Shown in pieces: positions 27,822 to 36,505 of a stretch of 64,000 nt of DNA. Origin of the DNA: Desulfoarculaceae bacterium. Its GTDB lineage: Bacteria > Desulfobacterota > Desulfobulbia > Desulfobulbales > Desulfocapsaceae. Below the pieces are notes generated by a model. It worked only from the letters and a program-made list of their open reading frames with translations. It was not told where the DNA came from and made no database searches. Numbering within the stretch: the stretch's first letter is position 1; each line of letters opens with the position of its first letter. The DNA lies in the NCBI GenBank assembly GCA_019429465.1, contig JAHYIV010000002.1, positions 1 to 64,000 on the forward strand. The letters run 5' to 3'. The position numbers were made by a program, and so were the translations under genes.

Positions 27822-28433
27822 TCAAGAAAGAAGTGCAAAAACTGCCAACTTTTCAATCATCGCCGGAGAACTCCCGAGCTCTTTCAGAGGCTGCCCGAGT
27901 CCCCTGCAAAGATTCTCGCAGAAGAAATCGATCAGCAAGTCCTCGAGTACGGCCTGTTTCCTGAGCAGCTCCCCTGTTCGCTGCTCCAGAAAAATCAGGG
28001 TTGGGCCATCCTCTTTTCCCTTGATCTGACTGCAGTTATAGTTGAGACAGAACATCGGTTTCATGACCAGGACACATCCTGCCACCCCCAGAAAACAGCA
28101 CTCAACCGGGCCATCCTGCTGGATGGTCACCTGGACCCCGGCCAGGAGATTCATCAGCAGCTGCAGCACATCATTTTCACCGGTCATAAAGCGGCTGCAA
28201 CAGCCTCCTCCCGGACGGGAGGCGCACTGCGTACAGGTATTGCCCATGCCCATGGCACCCATCCGGGTCTGCAGGGCGTGCTCCGAGGCCGCCAGCGCCG
28301 CCAGTTGCGCCATGATATCCGGACGCAAGGCCAGCACCTTGCCATACTGGCTATACAGCTCCTGTGCCGCCGCCAGTTTCACCGCCACATCGCCGCTGTA
28401 GAAAAGCGCATAGATCTCAGATCGTGTTGCCAT
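27822..28433 (-). CDS. YkgJ-like cysteine-cluster protein
   Basis: A 203-aa protein with a CTQCASRPGGGCCSRFM cluster near residues 67-83, then CCFLGVAGC and FCLNYNC. This arrangement resembles the YkgJ (CxxCxxxCC) family, thought to bind zinc or an iron-sulfur cluster. The rest is helical. It lies between the SNF2 helicase and a penicillin-binding protein with short gaps on the same strand. Function unknown. Confidence 0.75.
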   Translation of the reverse strand: MATRSEIYALFYSGDVAVKLAAAQELYSQYGKVLALRPDIMAQLAALAASEHALQTRMGAMGMGNTCTQCASRPGGGCCSRFMTGENDVLQLLMNLLAGVQVTIQQDGPVECCFLGVAGCVLVMKPMFCLNYNCSQIKGKEDGPTLIFLEQRTGELLRKQAVLEDLLIDFFCENLCRGLGQPLKELGSSPAMIEKLAVFALLS

Positions 28434-28457
28434 AATTTCTCTGTGTACTGTCTTCCA

Positions 28458-30554
28458 TTATTGCGCCTGTTGCATGAAATCAAGCCAGATTGGCGCGGCG
28501 GCGCGGCCCCCGGTCTCATCACGGCCAAGACTGCTGTTCTGATCATAGCCCAGCCAGACGCCGGTAATCATCTTCCTGGTGAATCCGACAAACCAGGCAT
28601 CACGATTGTTGTCAGAGGTTCCGGTCTTGCCACCGCAGAAAACAGGGAGTCCACCGGCCCGTTTTCCTGTCCCTTCTCTGACAACCGCCGCCAGCATTTT
28701 CTGCATCTCTGCCGCCACCTTCGCATCCAGCACCCGTCGCGATTCCGGCCTGTTTTTCATCAGAACCCTGCCCGCCCCGTCTTCAATTTTGCGAATCAGC
28801 AGCGGAGAGGCAAACTGACCACCACAGACAAACGGTCCATAGGCCCCGGTAATCTCCAGCAGTGAGACACCGGTCGCGCCGAGGGCCAGAGAGAGATCCG
28901 CGGTGATCGGCTCGCTGATGCCGGAGGCCTTGGCCAGGGCCCTGACCTTGTCGACGCCCACCTTCTGCAGAAGCTTGACCGCCACGACATTGAGAGAATG
29001 GGTCAGGGCTTCAGCCAGGGACGTCTCGCCATGAAACGTACCGGAAAAGTTCTTCGGTTGCCATTGTTTACCACCATGGCCCTGTATGGAGATCGGCGCA
29101 TCAAGGATCATCGATTCCGGCCGCCAGCCGTTTTCCAGGGCCGTAGCATAGACAAACGGCTTAAAAAGCGAACCCACGGACCTCCTTCCTTGCGTTGCCC
29201 GGTCAAAGGGAGAGGCCCCAAAATCAAGACCTCCGACCAGGGCCCTGACCTCACCGCTGCAGGCCTCAAGGTTCACCAGCGCCCCCTGAGGCAGCTCTTG
29301 CTGCCCATTGTCTGTTGCTTCTTTTGACAACTGGCCGGAAGATCGTACCAGAGAGGCTATCACCCCCCGGCGGACAGCGCGTGTGGCCGCGAGCTGCAGG
29401 TCAGGATCCAGGGTCGTGAAGATCCTGACCCCGGCATAATTCAACGAAAGACCGAGCTCAGCTTCCGCCTGTTTGCGTACCATCTGCACAAAATAACCGC
29501 TGTTCTCACGGCCGACACCCTCCGACTGCCTGAGTTGCACCGGCGACAAAAAGGCCTGGCGCGCCGCCTCAGGGCTCACGTAGCCATCCTCTGCCATCCG
29601 GTTTAAGACATAGCGCTGTCGCTGCTGCGCCAGTTCCAAATGTTCCAAGGGTGAATAACGGCTTGGCGCCTGCGGCAGGCCGGCCAGGAGGGCCATCTCG
29701 CCGAGTGTCAGTTCCCGCGCATGTTTGTCGAAATAGAGCTGAGCCGCTGCCTCAACCCCGTGGGCACCGCCCCCGAGATAGATCTGATTGAGATAGATAT
29801 AGAGGATCTCGTCTTTCGTGAGCAGGCTGTCTATGCGCCAAGCCAGGATAGCCTCTTTCAATTTTCGCAGATATGTTTTTTCTGGAGAGAGCAACAGCGA
29901 ACGAGCGACCTGCTGGGTGATCGTGGAACCGCCCTGACCTCGCCGGCCCGCCATGGTATTATTGACAACAGCCCTGAACACCGACCAGATATCAAGACCG
30001 GGATGGTCATAAAAACGACCGTCTTCAGCAGCGACAAAGGCCTTGGGCAGCAGGGTCGGCATCTTCGAGAGCGGCAGCAGGGTTCTGTTTTCGATAAAAA
30101 CGCGGTCCATCACCTTGTTGTGCCGGTCAAGGATCTCAGTGGCCTGCAGGGGACGATAGTGCGAGACAGAGTTGATCGCCGGAAGCTCAAGGGACTTGAA
30201 GGCGGCCAGGAGCATCCAGATAAAAAGGGTGATGAGCAGACAGATGCCAAAGAGAAATCCGATGATATGTTTTTCATTCAACGGCTTTCTCCGGGGTGCT
30301 GACCGGCGCGGAGGTTTTGCTGGCTGACGGGGTCCTGCTTTTGGTCTGGAGGAGGGCACGGGGGCTTGTTGGTCTCGGCTAAAGATGGACAAGAGATGAT
30401 TGATATTTATAGACAACGGATCAATACCACAGACGAGACAGAGTTTACAGGGAGAAATTGATCCCCTGCTCAATAATTGTCGAAATGGAATAAGGTCAAA
30501 ATGCCTTTCTTGTGGTATAAAATAAAGCTGTCCACTAAATGCCTCACTATTCAT
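28458..30554 (-). CDS. Class A penicillin-binding protein (transglycosylase/transpeptidase)
   Basis: A 698-aa bifunctional peptidoglycan synthase. A cytoplasmic Pro/Arg-rich region (residues about 62-92) precedes one transmembrane helix (about 97-118). The GT51 domain follows with catalytic AAEDGRFYDHPG and GGSTITQQVAR. The transpeptidase domain has SLFKP (Ser-x-x-Lys), SLN and KTGTS near 660. The ATG at 30554 has an excellent AGGAGG 7 bases upstream, so the unusual 60-residue N-terminus (MNSEAFSGQL...) is probably real. Only 19 bp separate it from the divergent LOG-domain gene, so their promoters must overlap each other's 5' ends. Confidence 0.93.
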   Translation of the reverse strand: MNSEAFSGQLYFIPQERHFDLIPFRQLLSRGSISPCKLCLVCGIDPLSININHLLSIFSRDQQAPVPSSRPKAGPRQPAKPPRRSAPRRKPLNEKHIIGFLFGICLLITLFIWMLLAAFKSLELPAINSVSHYRPLQATEILDRHNKVMDRVFIENRTLLPLSKMPTLLPKAFVAAEDGRFYDHPGLDIWSVFRAVVNNTMAGRRGQGGSTITQQVARSLLLSPEKTYLRKLKEAILAWRIDSLLTKDEILYIYLNQIYLGGGAHGVEAAAQLYFDKHARELTLGEMALLAGLPQAPSRYSPLEHLELAQQRQRYVLNRMAEDGYVSPEAARQAFLSPVQLRQSEGVGRENSGYFVQMVRKQAEAELGLSLNYAGVRIFTTLDPDLQLAATRAVRRGVIASLVRSSGQLSKEATDNGQQELPQGALVNLEACSGEVRALVGGLDFGASPFDRATQGRRSVGSLFKPFVYATALENGWRPESMILDAPISIQGHGGKQWQPKNFSGTFHGETSLAEALTHSLNVVAVKLLQKVGVDKVRALAKASGISEPITADLSLALGATGVSLLEITGAYGPFVCGGQFASPLLIRKIEDGAGRVLMKNRPESRRVLDAKVAAEMQKMLAAVVREGTGKRAGGLPVFCGGKTGTSDNNRDAWFVGFTRKMITGVWLGYDQNSSLGRDETGGRAAAPIWLDFMQQAQ

Positions 30555-30573
30555 TTTTCATCCTCCTGGAAAT

Positions 30574-33081
30574 ATGCCCATGAAACGCCCGCCCTTGCTC
30601 ACCGAAGATGGCTACCTCCTGATTGCCCCTGAGACCGAACCGACCATTGACCAAAAGCTGGGTGTTCCCAAGCTGGCGGCAACGCTCCGTTTTGAGGAGA
30701 CCAGCGACACCGTCCGCGGCGTCATCAGTGACATCATGGCCCTTGGTCGCTCTTCATCCATCCCTGGCGCGCGCGACACAGCGCCGTCCATGGCCCCTGG
30801 TCGCTCTTCATCCATCCCTGGTGCGCGCGACACCGGGCCGTCCATGGCCCTTGGTCGCTCTTCATCCATCCCTGGTGCGCGCGACACCGGGCCGTCCATG
30901 GCCCTTGACAATCTGCGGCGGCGTTGCTCCCTGATTGGTCGAAGCGGCCATTCGCAGATCGGCCTCGATCTCGATTTCGGTGACAGTATGCCGGAAATTG
31001 ACACCCGGCACAAACGCATCGATATCCCCATCTACCTCTTTTCCTTGAACCCCAACATCCCGGATATCCTCTTTGCCGAGATCAAGTCCATGGCCGACCG
31101 CAACCGGCGGCTGACCGCGGGCAGGCTCTTCATCCCCATGACCGCTGCACTTGGACGCGCCGAGATCGAAGAAGCGGCAGCCAATCATTATCTGCTGTTG
31201 CCTCCCGGGGCCACCATTGACCAGGAGGGGGTCATCACCCTCCCCCTGGAAAACAGCCGTTATCTACTGTCAAACACCCTGCTCAGCGCCGGCCAGAATA
31301 TCCAGGTCGTGCTCAGCGAGAGCAAGGAGGGGTTGGGGCTGATTCAATACCCCTCCCGCTGCGGGCTGCCTGCCTCGCTCGCCCCCGGCGACTTTCTCTG
31401 TGGGGCCATCCGCATTTCTCTCGGCCCCTACAGCGCCCTGATCGACAGAGACCTCAACGAACCTAATGTTTTTCATCTGGCCGCCAGACTGCTTGATGCG
31501 GTGCGAACCAGCGGCATCAGGGTTCCAAGACAAGTTGAAATCTACAATGGCAGCGACCAGCCCATTTCCCCTGACAGACTGCAGGTGCGGCTCCGCCTCT
31601 TCCCCACAGACCTGAGCACCACCCGGATGACCAAGCGCCTGCTGAGCACCAGTCAGGCCAGGAGAATCATGGAGGAGGGAGTAGATTTTGCCGATGCCAC
31701 CAATATCTTTGATCTGGATGTCAGTGACGCCCTGTTCGACAATATAGGTAAAAATTCAACGATACGGGGAAATTACGGCCGCATATTGACCAGGAGCAAG
31801 TGCATAGATATCCAATGGGAGCTGCAGGAAAACGAGTGGCATGAGGCCGCCCAGAACCGGATTGTCTATGAGGCGGTCCGGGGCACAATTACCTCCGGCG
31901 TCCATCAGGGAGCCCAGATCGACTCTGATTTGAGGCAATTCACCGAGACCCTCGATCTGGTCGGCGGTGCCCAGAACCTGCGCAAGGTCTTTGTTGCCCA
32001 TCAATTCCCGACCACCGATACCCTCCGTGTACTCAAGCATAACAACGTCGGTGTTTTTATCGGACGCAGCATCCGCCAGGGCGAGTCACAGGAAAACGGC
32101 ATCCATTGCCATCCCCTGCTGCCGCCCCCGGACAATCTTTACTTCGGAGGAGCTACCTATGAAACCTTCTGCGAGATGGCCTGCCGCGAAGATGTCCGTT
32201 TTTACATGCTTTTCGGACAGAACGACGAAAGACACCTGCGCGAGTTCCACCGCGGATTCTGGATGACCAGAGAGGGCAAGGAGAGAATCGCAGACACCCA
32301 CACTATGATCGCCATGTTCGGCTCCCATATTGACGGGACGGAGGGGGTGCTCAGCCAGCAGATTCACGATTTCTTTGAGCAGCTCCGTTCCGTTCCCGAA
32401 ATCGGAGACCATTTTGCGGTCTGTCACGGCAGCGGCCCCGGCGTCATGAAGATCGCCGATGACACGGCCGCAGCCCTCGGCATCCTGCGCATCGGTGTCG
32501 GTATCGACTCCGAAAAGATAGGTCAGCGCGCCAATCTCGCCCCGCCGATCCTGCTCAATTTCAACAACTCCGCCCGCCACATGCGCCAGAACATCCTCGA
32601 CCGCACCTCCCTGTTCAAGATCTACAACATTGGCGGCATGGGCACCTTTGAAGAGATGCTCATTGCCGTCACCAATCTCAAACTCTTTGAGAGCCTGCCT
32701 GCCCCGCACATCTTTGTCGACCCCTTCGGCCTGGGCGAGAACGGGGCCCATCTGTGGCAATCCACCCTGAAACAGCTGCAGACCATCTCGACCACCAAGC
32801 AGATCGATAGCCACAGTGTCCGGCTGGCTCCGTCCTGGGTGCCCAATTTCTGTCATGTGGCCCCGGATTATAAGGCGGTGCTGGCCATCATCGCCGAATT
32901 TGTCCATGACCCGGTAAGCTACTGGCAGAAGACAGGAATCCCGGACCAGGATCTTCTCCAGGCCTGGGATAATGCCGTCCGCAACAAGGTGATCATTCCG
33001 CCCTATCTGCAACAGGCGATCCTGGTCGTGCACGGGCGGGCTGAGCATTCACTCTCTTCATCAGATGAGAGTGAGAACTGA
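30574..33081 (+). CDS. Large protein with C-terminal LOG (lysine decarboxylase-like) domain
   Basis: An 835-aa protein. Residues about 560-780 carry LOG/TIGR00730-like motifs: HGSGPGVMKIADDTAAALG and GGMGTFEEM at residue 687 (family PGGxGTxxE). Small LOG enzymes release cytokinin bases or act as nucleotide 5'-monophosphate phosphoribohydrolases. The 550-residue N-terminal part is unrecognised. Residues 55-108 are three perfect-phase 18-residue repeats (ALGRSSSIPGARDTGPSM) encoded by a 54-bp tandem repeat (30736-30897), a module also found in mutL. The start is ATG 30574 or 30580; neither has a strong ribosome site. Divergent to the PBP gene. Confidence 0.75.
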   Translation: MPMKRPPLLTEDGYLLIAPETEPTIDQKLGVPKLAATLRFEETSDTVRGVISDIMALGRSSSIPGARDTAPSMAPGRSSSIPGARDTGPSMALGRSSSIPGARDTGPSMALDNLRRRCSLIGRSGHSQIGLDLDFGDSMPEIDTRHKRIDIPIYLFSLNPNIPDILFAEIKSMADRNRRLTAGRLFIPMTAALGRAEIEEAAANHYLLLPPGATIDQEGVITLPLENSRYLLSNTLLSAGQNIQVVLSESKEGLGLIQYPSRCGLPASLAPGDFLCGAIRISLGPYSALIDRDLNEPNVFHLAARLLDAVRTSGIRVPRQVEIYNGSDQPISPDRLQVRLRLFPTDLSTTRMTKRLLSTSQARRIMEEGVDFADATNIFDLDVSDALFDNIGKNSTIRGNYGRILTRSKCIDIQWELQENEWHEAAQNRIVYEAVRGTITSGVHQGAQIDSDLRQFTETLDLVGGAQNLRKVFVAHQFPTTDTLRVLKHNNVGVFIGRSIRQGESQENGIHCHPLLPPPDNLYFGGATYETFCEMACREDVRFYMLFGQNDERHLREFHRGFWMTREGKERIADTHTMIAMFGSHIDGTEGVLSQQIHDFFEQLRSVPEIGDHFAVCHGSGPGVMKIADDTAAALGILRIGVGIDSEKIGQRANLAPPILLNFNNSARHMRQNILDRTSLFKIYNIGGMGTFEEMLIAVTNLKLFESLPAPHIFVDPFGLGENGAHLWQSTLKQLQTISTTKQIDSHSVRLAPSWVPNFCHVAPDYKAVLAIIAEFVHDPVSYWQKTGIPDQDLLQAWDNAVRNKVIIPPYLQQAILVVHGRAEHSLSSSDESEN
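30736..30906 (+). repeat. 54-bp coding module, three tandem copies plus 9 bp
   Basis: Copies lie at 30736-30789, 30790-30843 and 30844-30897, each ATGGCCCTTGGTCGCTCTTC followed by ATCCATCCCTGG and GCGCGCGACACCGGGCCGTCC. A 9-bp partial fourth copy (ATGGCCCTT) closes the array. Copies 2 and 3 differ at a single base; copy 1 differs slightly more. The unit is 18 codons, so the frame is kept. The same module occurs once in mutL, and its core in antisense in the PP-loop gene. Confidence 0.9.
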
Positions 33082-33084
33082 AAT

Positions 33085-33153
33085 CTCGCGCAGAGGCACT
33101 GAAACGCCGAAGAAAAATATTGCTATCTGGTTTTTTTTCATTCTCTGCGCGAG
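33085..33153. repeat. 11-bp inverted repeat between LOG gene and mutL
   Basis: CTCGCGCAGAG (33085-33095) and its exact reverse complement CTCTGCGCGAG (33143-33153) enclose 47 bp with a T8 run. The words resemble the common 'CTCTGCGCGAG' dispersed repeat of proteobacterial genomes. It might serve as a weak terminator for the LOG gene. Confidence 0.45.
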
Positions 33154-33245
33154 GAAAATTCTTTCTATTGAATAGTTATAAAATTGATATATTATTCGAT
33201 ACGGTACCTCCCTAAGAACCATTCATCCTTCAATCGCTGCCTATC

Positions 33246-35177
33246 ATGTCCAAGATCCGCATCCTCCCAGAGCAACTGGCCAACCGTATTGCCGCCGGCG
33301 AGGTCGTCGAACGTCCGGCCTCGGTGGTCAAAGAACTGCTGGAGAACAGTCTGGATGCCGGCGCCAGCCGAATCGAAATCGAGATTGAGGGCAGCGGCAC
33401 CCGCCTGATCCGGGTCATGGATAACGGCGAGGGCATGGACGAGGACGACCTGCTCCTCTGCCTGGAGCGACACGGAACCTCCAAGATCGCCAGCGACCAG
33501 GATCTGACCGCCATCTGTTCCCTGGGCTTCCGGGGCGAGGCCCTCCCCTCCATCGGCTCGGTGTCACGCATGACCATCACCTCCCGCACTCAGGATTCAC
33601 CCCTGGGCACCAGGGTCGTGCTCGATTATGGCAAACTGTTCAAGGTGCACGAGATCGGTTGCAGCCGCGGCACAATCTTTGAGATCCGCAACCTCTTCGG
33701 CAAAACCCCGGCCCGCAGAAAATTCCTGCGCACCGACAAAACAGAACAGGCCCATATTGAAGAGGTCGTTAAAAGCTACGCCCTGGCCGCACCGACCACC
33801 ACCTTTATCCTGCGCCGGGATGAACGTACGATCCTTCATTTTGAAGAAAACCAGTCTCTGACGGATCGGCTGAAGTCCATCATGCACTACCAGGGTCAAT
33901 TCATGGAGATTGGCAAAGCGGTAAACAGCAACCTGGCCTGCGGCCGCTCTTCCGCCGTCCTTGGCTCGAGCGCCACTGGGCCGTCCGTGGCCTGCGTCCA
34001 CGGCTATCTCCTGCCGCCGGAGGTAACCGTGACCGGCTCGGCCGGGATCCGGCTGCTGGTCAATGGCCGGGCCGTCCGCGACCGGATGATCGTTCATGCC
34101 GTTGCTGAAGGATTACGTAACTTTCTCATGAAAGGAAAAAACCCGGTCGGCCTCATCCACCTGTGCCTGCCGCCGGAGGATGTTGATGTCAATGTCCATC
34201 CGACCAAACAGGAGATCCGTCTGCACAACAGCCAGGCCATCCACCAGATGATCAGCCAGACCGTGGAACAGGCCATACAGCGACATCAAAAAAATATCCA
34301 GACCACCATCTTTCGGCCAACCCTGTTTCACGACAACCGGCCACAGCCACCACAAGCAGTACCTGAAAACAGTAGTCCGCAGGCGGCACCACCCAATTAC
34401 GCACCCAGACAGACATCATTTTTCACAGAATCAAGCCCCGCCCCGACATCACCCAGTCAGCCAGGACTCCACACCCGGCCACCAGCAGTCGGGATAACAG
34501 ATGGGCCTGCCCTGCTGCAGAGCGCGGAACCCGAACCGCCCCTCACCCGACATTCCCCCGGCAATCTGCAAAGTCCGCCTGCGCCACGCGTTCCCGGACA
34601 CGGCCTGAAGGTCATCGGCCACTATGACAATCTCTATATCTTCTGCCAGTCAGCCGACGGCGGGCTCCTGGTGGTTGACCAGCACGCCGCCCATGAACGC
34701 CTCCTTTTTGAAGACCTGAAACAGCAGTTCCTGCAGGGACAGATCGCCAGTCAGACCCTGCTTTTCCCGACGACCGTCGAGCTGTCCATTACCGAGACAG
34801 AACGGGTAGAATACTATACGACGGAGATCAAACAGATGGGATTTACGGTCAGGGAATTTGGAGGCAGCTCCTTTATCATCTCCGCCATTCCCGCCTTGGC
34901 TGGTCAATGCAATCCAGGGGAGCTCTTTCTCGATATCCTGGAGAGATTCGGTAGTACCGAAGAGAAGAAGGCAAGAGGTTCCATGCTCGACGACATCCTG
35001 GCCTCCATGGCCTGCAAGGCTGCGGTCAAGGCCGGAGATGAGCTGCACGCACGTGAGGTTGATGCCCTCCTCAACCGCATGGCCAGGGCCGATCTCTTCT
35101 CCCACTGTCCCCACGGACGGCCGGTCCTGAAACATTTCACCGCCACGGAGGTAAAAAAATGGTTCCACCGCACATGA
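33246..35177 (+). CDS. mutL: DNA mismatch repair protein MutL
   Basis: A 643-aa GHKL ATPase that couples MutS recognition to downstream repair. The N-terminal domain has IAAGEVVERPASVVKELLENS (catalytic Glu), DNGEGM and a GFRGEALPSI lid. The C-terminal dimerisation domain has DQHAAHERLLFE and ACKAAVKAGD. No DQHAxxExE-type endonuclease motif with the following Glu is obvious. Residues 230-247 (LACGRSSAVLGSSATGPS) are an insertion matching the LOG-gene 54-bp module, placed before VHGYLLPPE in the transducer domain. A Pro/Gln-rich linker covers about 360-455. Start ATG 33246 lacks a clear ribosome site. Confidence 0.95.
   Translation: MSKIRILPEQLANRIAAGEVVERPASVVKELLENSLDAGASRIEIEIEGSGTRLIRVMDNGEGMDEDDLLLCLERHGTSKIASDQDLTAICSLGFRGEALPSIGSVSRMTITSRTQDSPLGTRVVLDYGKLFKVHEIGCSRGTIFEIRNLFGKTPARRKFLRTDKTEQAHIEEVVKSYALAAPTTTFILRRDERTILHFEENQSLTDRLKSIMHYQGQFMEIGKAVNSNLACGRSSAVLGSSATGPSVACVHGYLLPPEVTVTGSAGIRLLVNGRAVRDRMIVHAVAEGLRNFLMKGKNPVGLIHLCLPPEDVDVNVHPTKQEIRLHNSQAIHQMISQTVEQAIQRHQKNIQTTIFRPTLFHDNRPQPPQAVPENSSPQAAPPNYAPRQTSFFTESSPAPTSPSQPGLHTRPPAVGITDGPALLQSAEPEPPLTRHSPGNLQSPPAPRVPGHGLKVIGHYDNLYIFCQSADGGLLVVDQHAAHERLLFEDLKQQFLQGQIASQTLLFPTTVELSITETERVEYYTTEIKQMGFTVREFGGSSFIISAIPALAGQCNPGELFLDILERFGSTEEKKARGSMLDDILASMACKAAVKAGDELHAREVDALLNRMARADLFSHCPHGRPVLKHFTATEVKKWFHRT
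33933..33995 (+). repeat. 54-bp coding module inside mutL (single copy with flanking 9-bp direct repeats)
   Basis: CTGGCCTGCGGCCGCTCTTC starts a 54-bp unit aligned to the LOG-gene module. The endings CACTGGGCCGTCC and CACCGGGCCGTCC correspond. It begins exactly on a codon boundary and is read in the same frame as in the LOG gene (GRSSxxxGxxxTGPS). NTGGCCTGC occurs at both edges (33933-33941 and 33987-33995), as ATGGCCCTT does in the LOG array. Confidence 0.8.
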
Positions 35178-35764
35178 CGCACCAGCAAACAGTTCCTGCC
35201 CTGGACATCCACCACGTCCGGACAGCCCTCATCATCCTTCTTGGTCTCACCCTGCTCTTCTCCGGCTGCGCCAAACGACAGATCGACAGCGGCGAGGGCC
35301 GTGGCCGGGCCATGGAGGTCACAGCTTACTGCAGTTGCTCTCAGTGCACCGGCTGGGATCGCGGGAGCTGGCTCTTTCTCAAGCTCGACTTCTGGAATCG
35401 CTATGTTAATTATGGAAGCCATGCCGGACGCCCCTATACCGGCCTGACCGCCAGCGGCACCACCCCCACTGAACCCCGGCCCGGCTTCTTCTCTGTCGAC
35501 TCCCTGCAACGCCCGTGGATGATCCCCGCCCGGCTTATCCTCTTTCCCTGGTACTTCCTGCCCGAGAAGGGCACCATTGCCGCCGACACCAAATACTATC
35601 CCTTCGGCACCCGAATGTTCATCCCCGGCTATGGTTGGGGAATAGTGGAAGACAAGGGCGGGGCGATTAAGGGTCCGGACCGGATCGATCTCTACTTTCA
35701 TTCACACCAGGATGCTCTCCAATGGGGGAGAAAAAAGGTCAACGTTGAGATTGAACGCCGCTGA
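35159..35764 (+). CDS. 3D-domain lipoprotein
   Basis: A 201-aa predicted lipoprotein. A hydrophobic segment TALIILLGLTLLFSGC has a lipobox LFSGC, giving an acylated Cys near residue 38. The mature part has a 3D (Asp-Asp-Asp, double-psi beta-barrel) domain: VTAYCSCSQCTGW, LTASGT, IAADTKYYPFGTRMFI, VEDKGGAIKGPDRIDLYF. This fold is shared with the catalytic end of MltA-type lytic transglycosylases and cell-wall proteins. ATG 35159 has GGAGG 7 bases upstream and overlaps the mutL end by 19 bp. ATG 35174 is also possible. Likely periplasmic and envelope-related. Confidence 0.82.
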   Translation: MVPPHMTHQQTVPALDIHHVRTALIILLGLTLLFSGCAKRQIDSGEGRGRAMEVTAYCSCSQCTGWDRGSWLFLKLDFWNRYVNYGSHAGRPYTGLTASGTTPTEPRPGFFSVDSLQRPWMIPARLILFPWYFLPEKGTIAADTKYYPFGTRMFIPGYGWGIVEDKGGAIKGPDRIDLYFHSHQDALQWGRKKVNVEIERR

Positions 35765-35792
35765 AAAAAAATCCAGAGGCCATAAAAAACAA

Positions 35793-35945
35793 AGTGGCTC
35801 TATACAATACTCAGCTAAAAGTTCCTATGTACCCCATAAATATCGGGTTTCTGCCCGTACAGAAATGACATCCATTAAATGCTGCGTCATTTCTCCGTAG
35901 CCGGGAGTTCAGGAAAGAGACAGCTGAGTTTCCTATAGCGGCATT
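35793..35945. mobile_element. MITE copy 1 (153 bp)
   Basis: A near-identical copy lies at 51401-51553. Ends AGTGGCTCTATACAATACTC and (complemented) AATGCCGCTATAGGAAACTC are imperfect inverted repeats that continue into CTCAGCT. The interior is palindromic around GAAATGAC...GTCATTTC. It is flanked by AAAAACAA on both sides (35785-35792 and 35946-35953), a likely 8-bp target duplication. It has no coding capacity and sits between the 3D-domain gene and a histidine kinase remnant. Confidence 0.85.
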
Positions 35946-35960
35946 AAAAACAATGAGAGA

Positions 35961-36378
35961 GCTGGAGACAGAACCCACCGAGATGATTATGACCAGGCCC
36001 GGATATTTGATACCGCCGGCCAGGAGCTTATCCGGGTGGACAAGAGAGACCAGCAGACCGAGACCTTCCTCCCGAGGAGTTAGGGGCCAAATCACCGGCA
36101 ACCTTTTTGATTGACCTGCAGCGGACAACAATTCCTTGACCTCTTTACCAGGGCAACAATTCACCCCCATGATCCCGGCGAACTTTTTAACAATAAACCA
36201 CAGATACTGAGTCAGTAAGGATATTGGCTACTGGCCTCCGACAAGGAAGATGAATGGGGATTTGTCCGTGATCCGCAGCGCCGTTTCGACCGCCGCTTCC
36301 CGGGGATCTGGTGGACCATGCGCAAGCAAGGCGGGGGCCAGGTCAAGACTGCGGATGGCCTGTTCACCTTGACAACTG
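35961..36378 (+). pseudogene. Remnant of a sensor histidine kinase periplasmic sensing domain
   Basis: In one frame DDYDQARIFDTAGQELIRVDKRD is readable. After stops and shifts comes DIGYW, then ASDKEDEWGFVRDPQRRFDRRF followed by GQVKTADGLFTLTT. These match a sensor domain common in Desulfobacterota kinases (yDQiRflDxxGxEviRV...GYWLkgpxxEDEWGFM...GLFTF). A TAG at about 36080 and at least two frameshifts destroy it, and no kinase domain follows. Confidence 0.65.
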
Positions 36379-36379
36379 T

Positions 36380-36432
36380 GATGCCCAGAAGACGGGAAAC
36401 AAGACGGTATAGTAGTATTTCCGGCGTCCTTT
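36380..36432 (-). repeat. REP-like dispersed repeat, half-site 6
   Basis: GATGCCCAGAAGACGGGAAA continuing to AGTATTTCCGGCGTCCTTT closely matches 9700-9752. The core is the inverted repeat-family consensus with a one-base transposition (CCGGCG for CCGCG). Confidence 0.55.
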
Positions 36433-36505
36433 AGCAGGCTGGGTTAACTGCCTTAGAGGCTAACCCAGCCAACGCATCAAAAACCTGAACCCAGTGAACT
36501 TCATC

